DNA of 64,000 nucleotides from Hydrogenovibrio sp. JE_KL2. GTDB taxonomy: Bacteria > Pseudomonadota > Gammaproteobacteria > Thiomicrospirales > Thiomicrospiraceae. The notes beneath the pieces are model-generated. The model did no database searches. It was not told the origin of the DNA and worked only from the letters and a program-made list of their open reading frames with translations. Position 1 is the stretch's first letter. Each line of letters opens with the position of its first letter. Where the stretch lies: positions 372,001-436,000 of the forward strand of contig NZ_WBJR01000001.1 in assembly GCF_009296185.1 (NCBI RefSeq), read 5' to 3'. Shown piece by piece: positions 7,587 through 17,775 of this stretch. The position numbers and the translations under genes were made by a program.

Positions 7587-9260
7587 ATGAGTCAAAACGA
7601 AGCAATCGATAAACCGACCAATTTCATCCGTCATATCATTGACGAAGACTTAGCCTCACACAAGCACGATCACATTCATACGCGCTTTCCCCCTGAACCG
7701 AACGGTTACTTACACATCGGCCACGCAAAGTCGATTTGTTTGAACTTCGGCTTGGCGGAAGACTATAACGGCGCTTGTAACTTGCGCTTTGATGACACCA
7801 ACCCTGCAAAAGAAGATATCGAATATGTCGAGTCCATCATGCATGATGTCGCTTGGCTAGGATTCAAGTGGGAAGGAAAACCTCGCTATTCCTCGAATTA
7901 TTTTCAGCAGTTCCATGATTATGCCGTCGAGTTGATTAAAAAAGGGTTGGCGTATGTCGACTTCTCTTCTCCGGAAGAGATGCGTGAAGCGCGTGGTACT
8001 TTGAAAGAGCCAGGTAAGAACAGCCCTTATCGTGATACCTCTGTGGACGAGAACCTAGCGTTGTTCGCGAAGATGCGCCAAGGTGAGTTCAAAGAAGGCG
8101 AGTGTGTGTTGCGTGCCAAAATCGATATGGCTTCCAGCTTTATGTGTATGCGTGATCCGACACTTTATCGTATCCGTTTTGCAACGCACCACCAAACAGG
8201 CGATGAATGGTGTATTTACCCTATGTATGACTTTGCGCATTCGGTTTCGGATGCGATTGAAGGCATTACTCACTCGCTTTGTACTTTGGAGTTCCAAGAC
8301 AACCGTCGTTTGTATGATTGGGTTCAGGAGAATTTGGATGACTTCAACAAACCGGATCGTCCGCACCAATATGAGTTCTCAAGACTGAACTTGGCTTATA
8401 CCGTGATGTCTAAGCGTAAGCTGCATCAGTTGGTGGAAGACAAGTTGGTTTCCGGTTGGGATGACCCTCGCATGCCGACTATTTCAGGTATGCGTCGTCG
8501 TGGTTATACGCCGGCGGCTTTGCGTGACTTTGCAGAGCGTATCGGTATTTCAAAAGTCGACAGCATGACTGAGATGAGCATTCTTGAAGCGTCTATTCGT
8601 GATGATTTGAACGTGGTCGCACCAAGAACAATGGGGGTAATCGACCCAATCAAAGTGATTATCGAAAACTATCCTGAAGGTCAGGTTGAGTCGATTCAAG
8701 CGCCAGTTCATCCGCAGAATGAAGAGATGGGCAAACGTGAGATTTTCTTTAGCCGTGAGCTTTACATCGACAGAGCGGATTTCATTGAAGAAGCGCCGAA
8801 TAAGAAATGGCAACGTTTGGCGATAGACAAAGAAGTACGTCTGCGTAACGCTTATATCGTTAAAGCCGAAAGATTTGAGACAGATGCCGACGGTAACTTT
8901 ACGACAATTTATTGTTCTTATGACCCGGAAACCCTAGGTAAGAATCCGGCAGATGGACGTAAGGTGAAAGGGGTTATTCACTTTGTGGAAGCGACTAAAG
9001 CGGTTGCGGCAGAGTTCCGTCTGTATGATCGTTTATTTACCGTTGAAAACCCAGGCAAAGCAGAAGACTTTGAGTCGGTACTGAACCCGAACTCTTTGAA
9101 AATCATGCAAGGGTTTGTTGAACCCAACCTGGCAGATTCTGTACCGGAAGTCGCTTACCAGTTTGAACGCGAAGGCTACTTCTGCCGTGACAACAAGTCT
9201 GAAGGGTTGGTCTTCAATAAAACGGTTGGTTTGCGCGATACTTGGACGCAAGCTCAATAA
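7587..9260 (+). CDS. glnS: Glutaminyl-tRNA synthetase
   Basis: The enzyme charges tRNA-Gln with glutamine. At 557 residues it has the normal length of bacterial GlnRS. The class I HIGH motif is in [16 protein letters not shown] near residue 35, and the KMSKS equivalent is VMSKRKL near 270. The C-terminal half holds the two anticodon-binding beta barrels. The direct ORF start ATG at 7587 fits the family N-terminus. The leader upstream is long and structured. A degenerate copy of the dispersed motif lies at 9122-9140. Confidence 0.97.
   Translation: MSQNEAIDKPTNFIRHIIDEDLASHKHDHIHTRFPPEPNGYLHIGHAKSICLNFGLAEDYNGACNLRFDDTNPAKEDIEYVESIMHDVAWLGFKWEGKPRYSSNYFQQFHDYAVELIKKGLAYVDFSSPEEMREARGTLKEPGKNSPYRDTSVDENLALFAKMRQGEFKEGECVLRAKIDMASSFMCMRDPTLYRIRFATHHQTGDEWCIYPMYDFAHSVSDAIEGITHSLCTLEFQDNRRLYDWVQENLDDFNKPDRPHQYEFSRLNLAYTVMSKRKLHQLVEDKLVSGWDDPRMPTISGMRRRGYTPAALRDFAERIGISKVDSMTEMSILEASIRDDLNVVAPRTMGVIDPIKVIIENYPEGQVESIQAPVHPQNEEMGKREIFFSRELYIDRADFIEEAPNKKWQRLAIDKEVRLRNAYIVKAERFETDADGNFTTIYCSYDPETLGKNPADGRKVKGVIHFVEATKAVAAEFRLYDRLFTVENPGKAEDFESVLNPNSLKIMQGFVEPNLADSVPEVAYQFEREGYFCRDNKSEGLVFNKTVGLRDTWTQAQ
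9122..9140 (-). repeat. Degenerate putative uptake sequence copy inside glnS
   Basis: The plus strand reads ACCCAACCTGGCAGATTCT, two mismatches from the reverse complement of the consensus. It encodes PNLADS in glnS. Confidence 0.5.
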
Positions 9261-9327
9261 GTCTATGATTCACTTGAAGGCGTGTTTTCTGCACGCCTGA
9301 CAACTTTTCTGAAATACAGGAAACAGC

Positions 9328-10704
9328 ATGTCCTTACAGATTTACAACACGGAAACCCGTCAAAAAGAAACCTTTAAACCGATACACGACAATGAAGTAG
9401 GTATCTATGTTTGCGGAGTGACGGTTTATGATTATTGTCACATCGGCCACGCACGTGTCATGGTGGTGTTTGATACGGTTGTGCGTCATTTGAGAGCCTT
9501 GGGCTATAACGTGACCTATGTGCGAAATATTACCGATATCGACGATAAGATCATCAAACGCGCATTGGAGAATGGTGAAAGTATTCAATCTTTGACGGGC
9601 CGTTTTATTGATGCCATGCACGAAGACGAAGCGGCGATGAATGTTTTGCGCCCGGATATTGAGCCACTTGCTACCGAGCACATGCAGGATATTGAGAGCA
9701 TGATTTCGACCTTGATTGAAAAAGGGCATGCTTATCCGGCGGAAAATGGTGATGTTTATTTCAATGTGAAGTCCGATAAAGATTATGGTCGTTTGTCGGG
9801 CAAAAACATCGATGACTTAGAGTCGGGTGCTCGCGTTGAAGTAAATGAAGTTAAAAAAGATCCTTTGGACTTTGTGTTGTGGAAGGCTTCAAAAGAAAAT
9901 GAACCGGCTTGGTCTTCACCGTGGGGAGAAGGGCGTCCGGGTTGGCATATCGAATGTTCGGCCATGTCTACCAAATGTCTAGGCAACCACTTCGACATTC
10001 ATGGTGGTGGTATGGACTTGAGTTTTCCGCATCATGAAAACGAAATCGCTCAGTCGGAATGTGCAACTGGTGAGCATTATGTGAATACCTGGATGCATTG
10101 TGGTTTCGTGCGCGTGGACGACGAGAAGATGTCTAAGTCTTTGGGCAACTTCTTTACCATTCGTGAAGTGTTGAAGTTGTATCACCCGGAAGTGATTCGT
10201 TATTTCCTATTGGCGAGTCATTACCGCAGCCCGGTGAATTACTCGGAAGACAATCTGGAAGTTGCAAAATCCAGCGTGTCGCGTTTGTACTCGGCATTGG
10301 AAAGCTTTACACCAGACCAGTTGAGCGCCGCAGAAGCAGGTACAAACTACGAAGTTGAATTCAACGATGCGATGAACGATGACTTTAATACCCCTCAGGC
10401 GATGGCAGTGTTGTTTGAGTTGGCGAAAGAAGTGAACAAGACCAAGTCTGAAACCTTGGGCGGCTTGTTGAAAAAACTGGCAAATCAAATCGGTTTGTTG
10501 GAGCAGGATGCGAATGTATTCTTCAAATCTCAGCCTTCGCAATCAGATTTGACGGATGATGCGATTCAGTCTTTGATTGATGAGCGCGCGGAAGTGAGAA
10601 AGAATAAAGACTTTGCTCGTTCGGATCAAATTCGTGACGAACTGTTGGCGCAAGGAATTGAGTTGTTGGATTCTCCTCAAGGCACTACTTGGAGAAAAGT
10701 GTAG
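9328..10704 (+). CDS. cysS: Cysteinyl-tRNA synthetase
   Basis: The class I synthetase charges tRNA-Cys. Its 458 residues are typical. CGVTVYDYCHIGHARVMVVFD holds the HIGH motif and a zinc cysteine, GWHIECSAM and the HHENEIAQSE stretch contribute further zinc ligands, and KMSKSLGN is the second ATP motif. It lies 67 bp after glnS on the same strand and has an AGGAAA ribosome site, so the two may be co-transcribed. Confidence 0.97.
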   Translation: MSLQIYNTETRQKETFKPIHDNEVGIYVCGVTVYDYCHIGHARVMVVFDTVVRHLRALGYNVTYVRNITDIDDKIIKRALENGESIQSLTGRFIDAMHEDEAAMNVLRPDIEPLATEHMQDIESMISTLIEKGHAYPAENGDVYFNVKSDKDYGRLSGKNIDDLESGARVEVNEVKKDPLDFVLWKASKENEPAWSSPWGEGRPGWHIECSAMSTKCLGNHFDIHGGGMDLSFPHHENEIAQSECATGEHYVNTWMHCGFVRVDDEKMSKSLGNFFTIREVLKLYHPEVIRYFLLASHYRSPVNYSEDNLEVAKSSVSRLYSALESFTPDQLSAAEAGTNYEVEFNDAMNDDFNTPQAMAVLFELAKEVNKTKSETLGGLLKKLANQIGLLEQDANVFFKSQPSQSDLTDDAIQSLIDERAEVRKNKDFARSDQIRDELLAQGIELLDSPQGTTWRKV

Positions 10705-10857
10705 TTAAATTTTTTTGAAAGAAGTCATAAAAATTTAACAATTGTCCGGCTTTCTAAGCCGCTCTGCATAAGCATTTTATAGTAAAAACCTTTTTAAAAA
10801 TATGGTTTTATATTAAGTAAGTTTATAATTTTTAATAACTTTTTTACATATTAATGT

Positions 10858-10886
10858 TTGACAATATAAGGGAAAACTCATATACT
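10858..10886 (+). promoter_or_regulatory. Consensus sigma-70 promoter of candidate sRNA
   Basis: TTGACA (10858-10863) and TATACT (10881-10886) are separated by exactly 17 bases. The -35 is perfect and the -10 has one mismatch. No open reading frame follows; a terminator is found about 100 bases downstream. Confidence 0.75.
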
Positions 10887-10892
10887 TTAGCT

Positions 10893-10990
10893 ATTCATGT
10901 TTCTTCATGAGTATCCTCCTCTGATTATTTCTTAAATAATTCAAGAAATAATTTTATTTAAACCCTAGTTTGTCCCTAGGGTTTTTTTTT
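10893..10990 (+). ncRNA. Candidate trans-acting small RNA with an exposed anti-Shine-Dalgarno stretch
   Basis: The predicted transcript is about 98 bases. A small hairpin (TCATG/CATGA, 10895-10910) is followed by an unpaired stretch TATCCTCCTCTG (10912-10923). Next come a 10-bp stem ATTATTTCTT/AAGAAATAAT (10924-10952) and a terminator. CCUCC is complementary to ribosome binding sites, a layout seen in many sRNAs that block translation. There is no coding potential. It occupies the 304-bp gap between cysS and slt, where no gene is seen. Confidence 0.6.
10960..10990 (+). terminator. Rho-independent terminator of the candidate sRNA
   Basis: AAACCCTAG and CTAGGGTTT form a 9-bp stem around a 7-base loop, followed by a run of T to 10990. 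It may also end readthrough from cysS. Confidence 0.85.
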
Positions 10991-11008
10991 ATCTAAAACT
11001 TCCTGCCC

Positions 11009-13042
11009 TCAATTTTTATCGTTGGTTGCGACCAATTTATTATTGGCGTTGTTATTGTCGGAACCAATAGGTTTCATAAAATTTTGCAGTCGATCATAGT
11101 GTTTACTTAACACTGATTTGAAAATAGTGGTGTATTCCATAACGGCTTTGACGTAATCTCGTGTTTCGCTGAACGGAATGGTATCAATCCATTGATCCGC
11201 CGAAATTTGCATATCTTTTGGAATCCAGCTATCTACTCTATCAGGTCCTGCGTTGTAGGCCGCCGTCGCTAAAATGCGATTACCATCATACTTATCTTCC
11301 AGATAGCTCAAGTAAGCACTGCCAAGCTGGATGTTTGACTCTGCATTGGTCAGGTGCGTGTATTGTTTACGTTTAAATCCGATTTTCTTACCAATATAGC
11401 GAGCGGTGTTAGGCAAAAGTTGCATGAGGCCTGTAGCACCGGCGTGCGAGCTAATAGTGGGGGAGAAGGCACTTTCTCGTCGCATAACGCCATATACCCA
11501 AGCAGGATCGACGGTGTGCTTTTTAGCGGCATTTAAAACGGGCTGTTTATAAGGGGTTGGGAAGCGTAACGCCAGGTCGTCCCACATTTTTGCTTTGGCA
11601 ATGGTCTGGATGGCGAGGTGATGTTGTTGTGAGTCTGACATATAGTTTGCGACGGCTTCGATATCGTTCGGCTCGACATGCTGTAACAAGTGATACCACT
11701 CGCGTCTCAAACTGTGCGTCCAATGAATGGCAATCAGCTCTTTAATGGCCTTGAGTTGAGGGTATTTTTGAGTCAGCTTGCCCATATCAAACGACTTCTC
11801 AGGCGCAGGATTGAAACGGTACGGTTGGTTGAGTTTGTCGGCAGACATAAAGCCATAGAAATTACGTTCTTTCGCTAGGCTTTGAAATATCGGTTTAGCC
11901 TGTCTGAATTCGTTAAGGGATTCATAAGCGCGTGCTCTCCAATAACGCCAGCGATTTTGTTGCTGCATATCATCCGGCAGCAAATCGTATAGATCAAGGT
12001 AGTTAATCCAGTTGGAATGACGGATGGCAAGTTGCAATCGCCAGTTCATGACTTTTTCGCTTTGAACGGCTTGGTCCAAATCCTTCAGGTAGCCCTGGGC
12101 CTCTGGCATATATTGGTAAGCAAAGCGCAAGGAAATCTGACGGGAAAGCTTTTGTTCTTCCAGACGGCTAAGACCGTATTGTTCCGAACGCTGTTTGAGC
12201 ATGCGCATAGCCAGTTTCGGGTTGGAATAGGATAAACGCGTAACGCCCTGTTTGAAGATGGGTTTGCGGATGACCGCAGGCACATAGTCTGGCATGTTTT
12301 CAGTGACTTTTTTCGGAGAGCGATAAACGGCTATCCAGTACTTGAGCGTTTTTTTACCTTGTGGGGAAAGGTGTCTTGCCAATCTTGTGGATTGGATTAA
12401 GTGACCCTTTTGCATATTGAGTTGGATGCGTTCCCACACCATAGAGCCGGTAATACGATTGGCTTTGTGAAGTGCCTTCTCAAGTAGATGACAGGTGTGG
12501 GGGAGTTTTTCTTGGTTACGCCAGAAGCGTGCGCCAGGCTCCAAAATATCATCGGTCTGATTCAGCCGAATGCGGGCATCAAAGTAATAGCATTGTAGCT
12601 TGGTGGCACTTTGCGGTCTCAGTTTGTAATATTTAAGGTAGCGTTCGGAGTAATGGTTTTTTCCGAGGTATTCAAGGTAGTGCTTAATCAAGAAAGGGGT
12701 GAGAGTGCTGTTTGGGTAGCGCTCTAGAAAATGGTCGATCTGCGATTCCGGTGTGGATTTGAAGTGATATTTAATATCCAAGTAAGACAAGTAGGGGTAG
12801 AGCACATAGTCTTGTAGTTCTTTTTTGTAGAAAGCAATCAGAGGGCGATCATTTGCTTTGATGGCTTCGTAGCCATTCAGGAAGTCTCTTTGATCTTTGG
12901 TGAGTTTGCTTCTATCTAGGTTACCGGTAGAGCTGAAGGTGTTTGTCGAGAAAAAGGCGGAAAAAAAGGCAATCGTTAGCAGTAGGGAGAGTGAAGCAGC
13001 ATTTCTTTTGAGAGTACTTTCGATAATCTGCTTAACAATCAC
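11009..13042 (-). CDS. slt: Soluble lytic murein transglycosylase
   Basis: The periplasmic enzyme cleaves MurNAc-GlcNAc bonds to 1,6-anhydro products. Its 677 residues match Slt70-type proteins: a signal peptide (SLSLLLTIAFFSAFFSTNTFS), a long alpha-superhelical domain, and a C-terminal catalytic domain with GVMRRESAFSPTISSHAGATGLMQLLPNTA, where the Glu of RRESAF is the acid. The start is a GTG 1 bp after the mltD stop, so the two transglycosylases are surely co-transcribed. Confidence 0.92.
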   Translation of the reverse strand: MIVKQIIESTLKRNAASLSLLLTIAFFSAFFSTNTFSSTGNLDRSKLTKDQRDFLNGYEAIKANDRPLIAFYKKELQDYVLYPYLSYLDIKYHFKSTPESQIDHFLERYPNSTLTPFLIKHYLEYLGKNHYSERYLKYYKLRPQSATKLQCYYFDARIRLNQTDDILEPGARFWRNQEKLPHTCHLLEKALHKANRITGSMVWERIQLNMQKGHLIQSTRLARHLSPQGKKTLKYWIAVYRSPKKVTENMPDYVPAVIRKPIFKQGVTRLSYSNPKLAMRMLKQRSEQYGLSRLEEQKLSRQISLRFAYQYMPEAQGYLKDLDQAVQSEKVMNWRLQLAIRHSNWINYLDLYDLLPDDMQQQNRWRYWRARAYESLNEFRQAKPIFQSLAKERNFYGFMSADKLNQPYRFNPAPEKSFDMGKLTQKYPQLKAIKELIAIHWTHSLRREWYHLLQHVEPNDIEAVANYMSDSQQHHLAIQTIAKAKMWDDLALRFPTPYKQPVLNAAKKHTVDPAWVYGVMRRESAFSPTISSHAGATGLMQLLPNTARYIGKKIGFKRKQYTHLTNAESNIQLGSAYLSYLEDKYDGNRILATAAYNAGPDRVDSWIPKDMQISADQWIDTIPFSETRDYVKAVMEYTTIFKSVLSKHYDRLQNFMKPIGSDNNNANNKLVATNDKN

Positions 13043-13043
13043 G

Positions 13044-14717
13044 CTAACTTTTAACCCAGACGTCTAGCTTCGTTCCAGGTTGAACAACCTGTGACTTCCG
13101 GAGTCCGTTCCAGTTGCATAATTCAGTTGTGGTGACAGAGTATTTCTGCGCGACGATCCACAAACTCTCACCCTTTTTCAGAGTATAAGTAAACTTTTTA
13201 CCATATTTGCTGGAACGGATTTCGAGCTTCTGTCCCTTACGAAGTGGTGTGCGGATACTAATGCGATTCCATTCGCACAGTGTTCTTGTTGAAACATTGT
13301 AGTAACGGGCAATCGTCCATAAGCTTTCACCAGGGCGGACGGTATGGTAATACTTGTTGCCTCTATAGGGCTTTTTCTTGTTTTCGGCTAGACGAACGGC
13401 ATTAATTTGATTTTTAGGAATCGGAATCAATAAGGTGTGACCCGCTCGAATCAAGTTGTTGTGCAAACCGTTCAGCTTTTTGATCTCACTCGCTGAGGTG
13501 TGGTATTTGTGTGCAATGACCAGCAAACTCTCGCCTGGCTTGATGATATGTCGTGCCCAGTTGACTTTGAATTTTTCAGGATTGTCTTCGTATTGCTTTC
13601 TGAAATCATTGGCGATGTCAGCCGGCAATAGCAAACGGTGCTTGGCATTCGGTGGCGTTGCCACTCGAAGGAAACCAGGGTTTAGAACTTTGAGTAGTTG
13701 TAAATCCGTTTGCGTTGCTTTGGCAACGTTTCTTAGGTTGATTTGCTGCGTTAGCTTCAAGTCATCGAAGTAAGGGGCGTTCTCAATTGGTACCAAGTGA
13801 ATGTTGTATTCGGATTGGTGATCAATTAGGTAGGCAATGGCCAGTAGTTGAGGAACGTAGCGTTTGGTTTCTTGCGGTAAATAACGGCGAATGTTCCAGA
13901 AGTTAGGGGTGCCGTTAGGGTGTCTTTTCAAATATTTTCTTTGAGCTTTCAGTACATTGCCCAATCCGGCATTGTACGAGGCAAGGGCTAAAAGCCAATC
14001 ATAGTCGTTCATCACGTAAAGCTGTTGCAGGTAATCCAAGGCAGCCTGTGTGCTCTTATAGATGTCCTGACGACCGTCATACCACCAGTTATGCTGTAGA
14101 CCGTAAAGATGACCGGTAGAGGGCATAAACTGCCAAAGACCAGAGGCACTTACGTAAGAACGGGCAAATGGATAGTAGCCACTTTCGATAACTGGCAATA
14201 ACGCGATTTCATACGGCATTTTGCGTTTTTTGATTTCTTGCAAAATGTAGTAGAGATAGGGTTTGGCACGAATCGAAACGCGTTTTAGGTATTTGCGACG
14301 TTTTAGATAGTATTCGATATAGGATTTATATTCTTCGGCATGCGCGGGTGCTAAGAAGAAGTTATGGCTAAGCACTTCCCAAAGGTTATCGTTTTCTTCA
14401 GTGTTTGGGGCGTGTACGAAATTCTTTAGACGCTGCGTGTCAGTTTCGGCAAGGTCGTATTTTTCCAGCGTGGCTTTTTGAATGGTTTGCTCGAAGCTGA
14501 GGCTTTCGGCATCATCCATTTCAGAGGGCATGGCGATAGGCAGTTTTGGGTCGGTGTCGTCGTCATTTTCGGCAGTCGTCGCGTCACCATCACCAGAGTT
14601 AGATGACTGCTCGCTGGTGTTTTGTTCTGATTTTAGCGGTGTTAAAGCACATCCATTCATAACGAATGGTAGAACCATACAACCTAACAGAAAAAGATAT
14701 TTTTGAACAAAGCTCAT
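13044..14717 (-). CDS. mltD: Membrane-bound lytic murein transglycosylase D with three LysM domains
   Basis: The 557-residue lipoprotein starts with a signal ending in MNGC, a lipobox-like site. The lytic transglycosylase domain carries LLPVIESGYYPFARSYVSASGLWQFMPSTG, with the catalytic Glu in IESGY. Three LysM repeats follow in the C-terminal third, each with a (K/R)(P/K)GESLxxIA core, and bind peptidoglycan. A region rich in Asp, Glu and Ser follows the lipobox. mltD sits directly downstream of gloB, as in E. coli, and upstream of slt. Confidence 0.93.
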   Translation of the reverse strand: MSFVQKYLFLLGCMVLPFVMNGCALTPLKSEQNTSEQSSNSGDGDATTAENDDDTDPKLPIAMPSEMDDAESLSFEQTIQKATLEKYDLAETDTQRLKNFVHAPNTEENDNLWEVLSHNFFLAPAHAEEYKSYIEYYLKRRKYLKRVSIRAKPYLYYILQEIKKRKMPYEIALLPVIESGYYPFARSYVSASGLWQFMPSTGHLYGLQHNWWYDGRQDIYKSTQAALDYLQQLYVMNDYDWLLALASYNAGLGNVLKAQRKYLKRHPNGTPNFWNIRRYLPQETKRYVPQLLAIAYLIDHQSEYNIHLVPIENAPYFDDLKLTQQINLRNVAKATQTDLQLLKVLNPGFLRVATPPNAKHRLLLPADIANDFRKQYEDNPEKFKVNWARHIIKPGESLLVIAHKYHTSASEIKKLNGLHNNLIRAGHTLLIPIPKNQINAVRLAENKKKPYRGNKYYHTVRPGESLWTIARYYNVSTRTLCEWNRISIRTPLRKGQKLEIRSSKYGKKFTYTLKKGESLWIVAQKYSVTTTELCNWNGLRKSQVVQPGTKLDVWVKS

Positions 14718-14728
14718 AGTTTTAAAAA

Positions 14729-15544
14729 TCAGTCCAATCCAGACTCTAAAATGCCGGTCTTATCGAGCGAATCCTTCCACGAACGCAGAGTTGCATAAAG
14801 ATTAGCATTCGAATCCAACTTGAAATTATAAAAGGATTGGTGTCGTTTGATAAGGGTTTCTTTCAAATTTTCTGTATCAAAGCGTAAAAACGGATTGGTC
14901 TGTTTCTCTACGCCCAATCTTTCAGGTACACAGGGGATACCGACTTTGGTTTTTTGCCTGACTTCTTGCTGGCGTTTTTGAACCGCTTCATTGTCTGGTT
15001 CGGCGATGGCTGCAAAGTTGATGTTGGCAAAGGTGTACTCATGCCCGCAGTAAATCAAACAGTCATCGTTCAGGTCTCTTAAACGCAGTAAAGACTCAGC
15101 CATTGGTTTTGGTGACTGTGTCCAGGTTTTGCCGCAACCAGCAGTAAAGAGAACGTCACCGCAGAACAAAGCTTCCGGGTGGTAAAACGCGACATGCTCA
15201 TGAGTGTGGCCGGGGATTTCCAAGACTTCAAATGTTTTGCCGAGCACTTGAACCTTGTCACCTTCCAAAACCGGGTAGGTCACATGTTTGTACGGCCCTC
15301 TCGGGTTGCTGACCACAGGCGCATCGCCAAGAGCCTTCAAAACATCTTGGATGCCATCAGTATGGTCGTAATGGTGGTGGGTCAACAGAATGCCGGCAAG
15401 CGAAAGCTGATTTTCTTGAAAGTAGGGAATGACACGGTGGCTTTCGCCTGGGTCGACAATCCAAGCCTCTCGAATATTGGCGTCGTCTGAGCGAATCACC
15501 CAGATGTAATTGTCGTAATCAGTAGGCAAGCCAATGATGTTCAT
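14729..15544 (-). CDS. gloB: Hydroxyacylglutathione hydrolase (glyoxalase II)
   Basis: A metallo-beta-lactamase fold hydrolase that frees D-lactate and glutathione from S-lactoylglutathione. The metal motif LTHHHYDHTDG and later GHTHEHVAFY, FCGDVLFTAGCG and YCGHEYT are those of GloB. Its 271 residues are a little longer than the usual 250. It is divergent from a yafS-like methyltransferase gene, the classical gloB-yafS-rnhA-dnaQ neighbourhood. Confidence 0.93.
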   Translation of the reverse strand: MNIIGLPTDYDNYIWVIRSDDANIREAWIVDPGESHRVIPYFQENQLSLAGILLTHHHYDHTDGIQDVLKALGDAPVVSNPRGPYKHVTYPVLEGDKVQVLGKTFEVLEIPGHTHEHVAFYHPEALFCGDVLFTAGCGKTWTQSPKPMAESLLRLRDLNDDCLIYCGHEYTFANINFAAIAEPDNEAVQKRQQEVRQKTKVGIPCVPERLGVEKQTNPFLRFDTENLKETLIKRHQSFYNFKLDSNANLYATLRSWKDSLDKTGILESGLD

Positions 15545-15603
15545 TCCAGACCTTTATAGCTGTTATAATCAGTGAATTCTAACAAATCTGATGACAGTTG
15601 TTC

Positions 15604-16407
15604 ATGCAGAATCTAACGTTCCAGACATTTTTGTCACGTTTTTATAAGACTCCGAAGGGACTTTCTCTTCTAAATGACGAGAAGCTGTTGCTTGAGCGTA
15701 GTTTAGAAAAGGTATTCGGTTACTATCTATTGCAGCTGGGTATCAGTTGTGAGGATGATCTTGTACAAAACAGTCGTGTGAGTCGCAAGGTATTTGCCGA
15801 TGCGATTCGGCCGGCGCATCTATCGTCAGAGAAAATCCAGGCATTTGTACTTACGGATTTAAATTATCTGCCGTTCAAGGACGATTCGATTGACGCTGTG
15901 CTGTTACCGCATACGTTGGAATCCGTTTCCGACCCCTACCACCTGCTAAGACAAGTGGATAAAATGCTTGTTCCCGAAGGCCATGTTTTGATTACCGGGT
16001 TTAATCCGTTTGGTTGTCATGTCATTCGTCAAAAGTTTGGAGAAAACAGCCAAATATTCAAACGAGCTAACCTGGTAAAAGAAAGCCGGGTTGTCGATTG
16101 GCTCAATGTACTTGGCTATGAAATTCAGAAAATTTCCTATAGCTCATTGAGCTGCGTCACCAAAGATATCGAAAGCTACCAGCCGAGTGGCTTTTTGTTG
16201 ATGCTGGAGCACTGGATGGATAAGGTTGGCTTGGATTTGGGAAATGTTTACTGTATTGTCGCCAAGAAAAAAGTTGGCTCGCCGACGCCGGTAGGGTTGA
16301 ACTGGCGCTTTGCACCTTGGCAAACGGTGAAGAAAGGGCGGGTCATCGCCAATTCTGAGGCGCATCAACGTTCCGCCGGTTTGAATGATAAGAAAACAAG
16401 TCAATAA
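15604..16407 (+). CDS. YafS-like class I SAM-dependent methyltransferase
   Basis: A methyltransferase-fold protein of about 267 residues, starting from the ATG at 15604. LTDLNYLPFKDDSIDAVLLPHTLESVSDPYHLLRQ is a methyltransf_11-like core, and MLVPEGHVLITGFNPFG matches motifs of the YafS group. The glycine-rich motif I is poorly kept. The place between gloB and rnhA is the YafS place in gammaproteobacteria. The substrate is unknown. Confidence 0.8.
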   Translation: MQNLTFQTFLSRFYKTPKGLSLLNDEKLLLERSLEKVFGYYLLQLGISCEDDLVQNSRVSRKVFADAIRPAHLSSEKIQAFVLTDLNYLPFKDDSIDAVLLPHTLESVSDPYHLLRQVDKMLVPEGHVLITGFNPFGCHVIRQKFGENSQIFKRANLVKESRVVDWLNVLGYEIQKISYSSLSCVTKDIESYQPSGFLLMLEHWMDKVGLDLGNVYCIVAKKKVGSPTPVGLNWRFAPWQTVKKGRVIANSEAHQRSAGLNDKKTSQ

Positions 16408-16427
16408 TCAAAGTTAAGAGATAGAAA

Positions 16428-16868
16428 ATGCAACAAGTCGAAATTTTTACCGATGGCGGATGTCGAGGTAATCCCGGAATTGGTGGCTGGGGAGCGCTGC
16501 TGAGAATGGGCGGACACGAAAAAGAATTGAAAGGCGCGGCAGAGGACACCACCAATAACCGCATGGAGCTGACGGCAGCGATTGAAGCTTTGAAGGCATT
16601 GAAACGCCCATGCAAAGTCTTACTGACAACCGACTCCCAATATGTTAAAAATGGCATTACACAATGGCTTCCAAATTGGAAAAAGAACCAATGGCGGACT
16701 GCGGCGAAAAAGCCTGTAAAAAATCAGGATTTATGGCAACAACTTGATGAAGTCATTCAACAGCATCAAGTCGAATGGGCATGGGTGAAAGGACATGCTG
16801 GGCATGCCGAAAATGAGCGCGTGGATGAGTTGGCCAATCTAGCAATGGATGAATTAGCAAATGCATAA
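16428..16868 (+). CDS. rnhA: Ribonuclease HI
   Basis: RNase HI cuts the RNA strand of RNA-DNA hybrids, for instance in Okazaki primers and R-loops. The 146-residue protein has all acidic residues: [12 protein letters not shown] (first Asp), [12 protein letters not shown] (Glu), TTDSQYV (Asp), and [15 protein letters not shown] (His loop and last Asp). It lies 20 bp after the yafS-like gene and overlaps or abuts the following peptidase gene. Confidence 0.97.
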   Translation: MQQVEIFTDGGCRGNPGIGGWGALLRMGGHEKELKGAAEDTTNNRMELTAAIEALKALKRPCKVLLTTDSQYVKNGITQWLPNWKKNQWRTAAKKPVKNQDLWQQLDEVIQQHQVEWAWVKGHAGHAENERVDELANLAMDELANA

Positions 16869-16887
16869 CAACGGATTTTTGTCTTAT

Positions 16888-17775
16888 ATGAAGAAAACGA
16901 TTTTTGTCGCGGGATTGATGTTGTCTCAAGCGGTTTTTGCGAAAACACCCAGCGTTGAGGTTGAAAAAGGAACCTTGGAACAGGGCGGATTTGTCATTCT
17001 TAAAGTCTCTCCGGGCTATGAAGTGAGTTACAAGCATCACTTGCTGAAGCCGGATGCAGAAGGTCGCGTACTGATCGGGTTTTCGCGAAACGATGGGGTT
17101 AAGCAAACACTGACGTTGATTGAGTCGGATGGCAAAAAGCAACAACAAACACTGAAAATTGCCAAGCGCAGTTATACCGTTCAGCGCATCAATGGCTTGC
17201 CGAAAAACAAGGTGTCGCCTGATAAAGCGACTTTGAAGTTAATTTATCGAGACATTGCCGAGGCAAAAGCGGCGAGAAAAATCAATCTACCAACCCCTTA
17301 TTTTGACAGCGGGTTTGACTGGCCGACGAAAGGGATTATCAGCGGAATTTACGGCAGCCAACGTATTTTGAACGGCAAGCCTCGCGCACCTCACATGGGG
17401 GTCGATATTGCTGCTCCACAAGGGACGCCGCTGCATGCGCCAGCAGATGGAAAAATCACTTTGAGTGCAGATATGGTGTTGAGTGGTCATACGGTGATGA
17501 TCGATCACGGGTATGGATTACGCTCGACAGTGATGCATTTACACAAAGTGTTCGTCAAACAAGGCGACTTTGTGAAAAAAGGGCAGGTCATTGGTGAAGT
17601 GGGGCAAACAGGTCGAGCAACCGGACCGCATGTTCATTGGGGAATGAGCTGGTTTAATGTCAGACTGGATCCGTCATTGGTGATGACTTCAGACTTGAAA
17701 CCGGGGGATAAGGTATCACCTTCTGCCTTGGTACTGAAAGAAAAAGAGCCTGCAATGCAGGCGAGTTCTAAATAG
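16888..17775 (+). CDS. Exported M23-family metallopeptidase
   Basis: A LytM/M23 zinc peptidase of about 295 residues. The ATG at 16888 starts a clean signal peptide (KKTIFVAGLMLSQAVFA); the ATG at 16861 would overlap rnhA. Catalytic motifs are APHMGVDIAAPQGTP (H-x3-D), VMIDHGYGL, and GPHVHWGMSW (HxH). The family cuts peptide crosslinks in peptidoglycan or activates amidases. The third lysine-rich segment before the domain may be a linker. Together with slt and mltD it makes a murein-remodelling neighbourhood. Confidence 0.88.
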   Translation: MKKTIFVAGLMLSQAVFAKTPSVEVEKGTLEQGGFVILKVSPGYEVSYKHHLLKPDAEGRVLIGFSRNDGVKQTLTLIESDGKKQQQTLKIAKRSYTVQRINGLPKNKVSPDKATLKLIYRDIAEAKAARKINLPTPYFDSGFDWPTKGIISGIYGSQRILNGKPRAPHMGVDIAAPQGTPLHAPADGKITLSADMVLSGHTVMIDHGYGLRSTVMHLHKVFVKQGDFVKKGQVIGEVGQTGRATGPHVHWGMSWFNVRLDPSLVMTSDLKPGDKVSPSALVLKEKEPAMQASSK

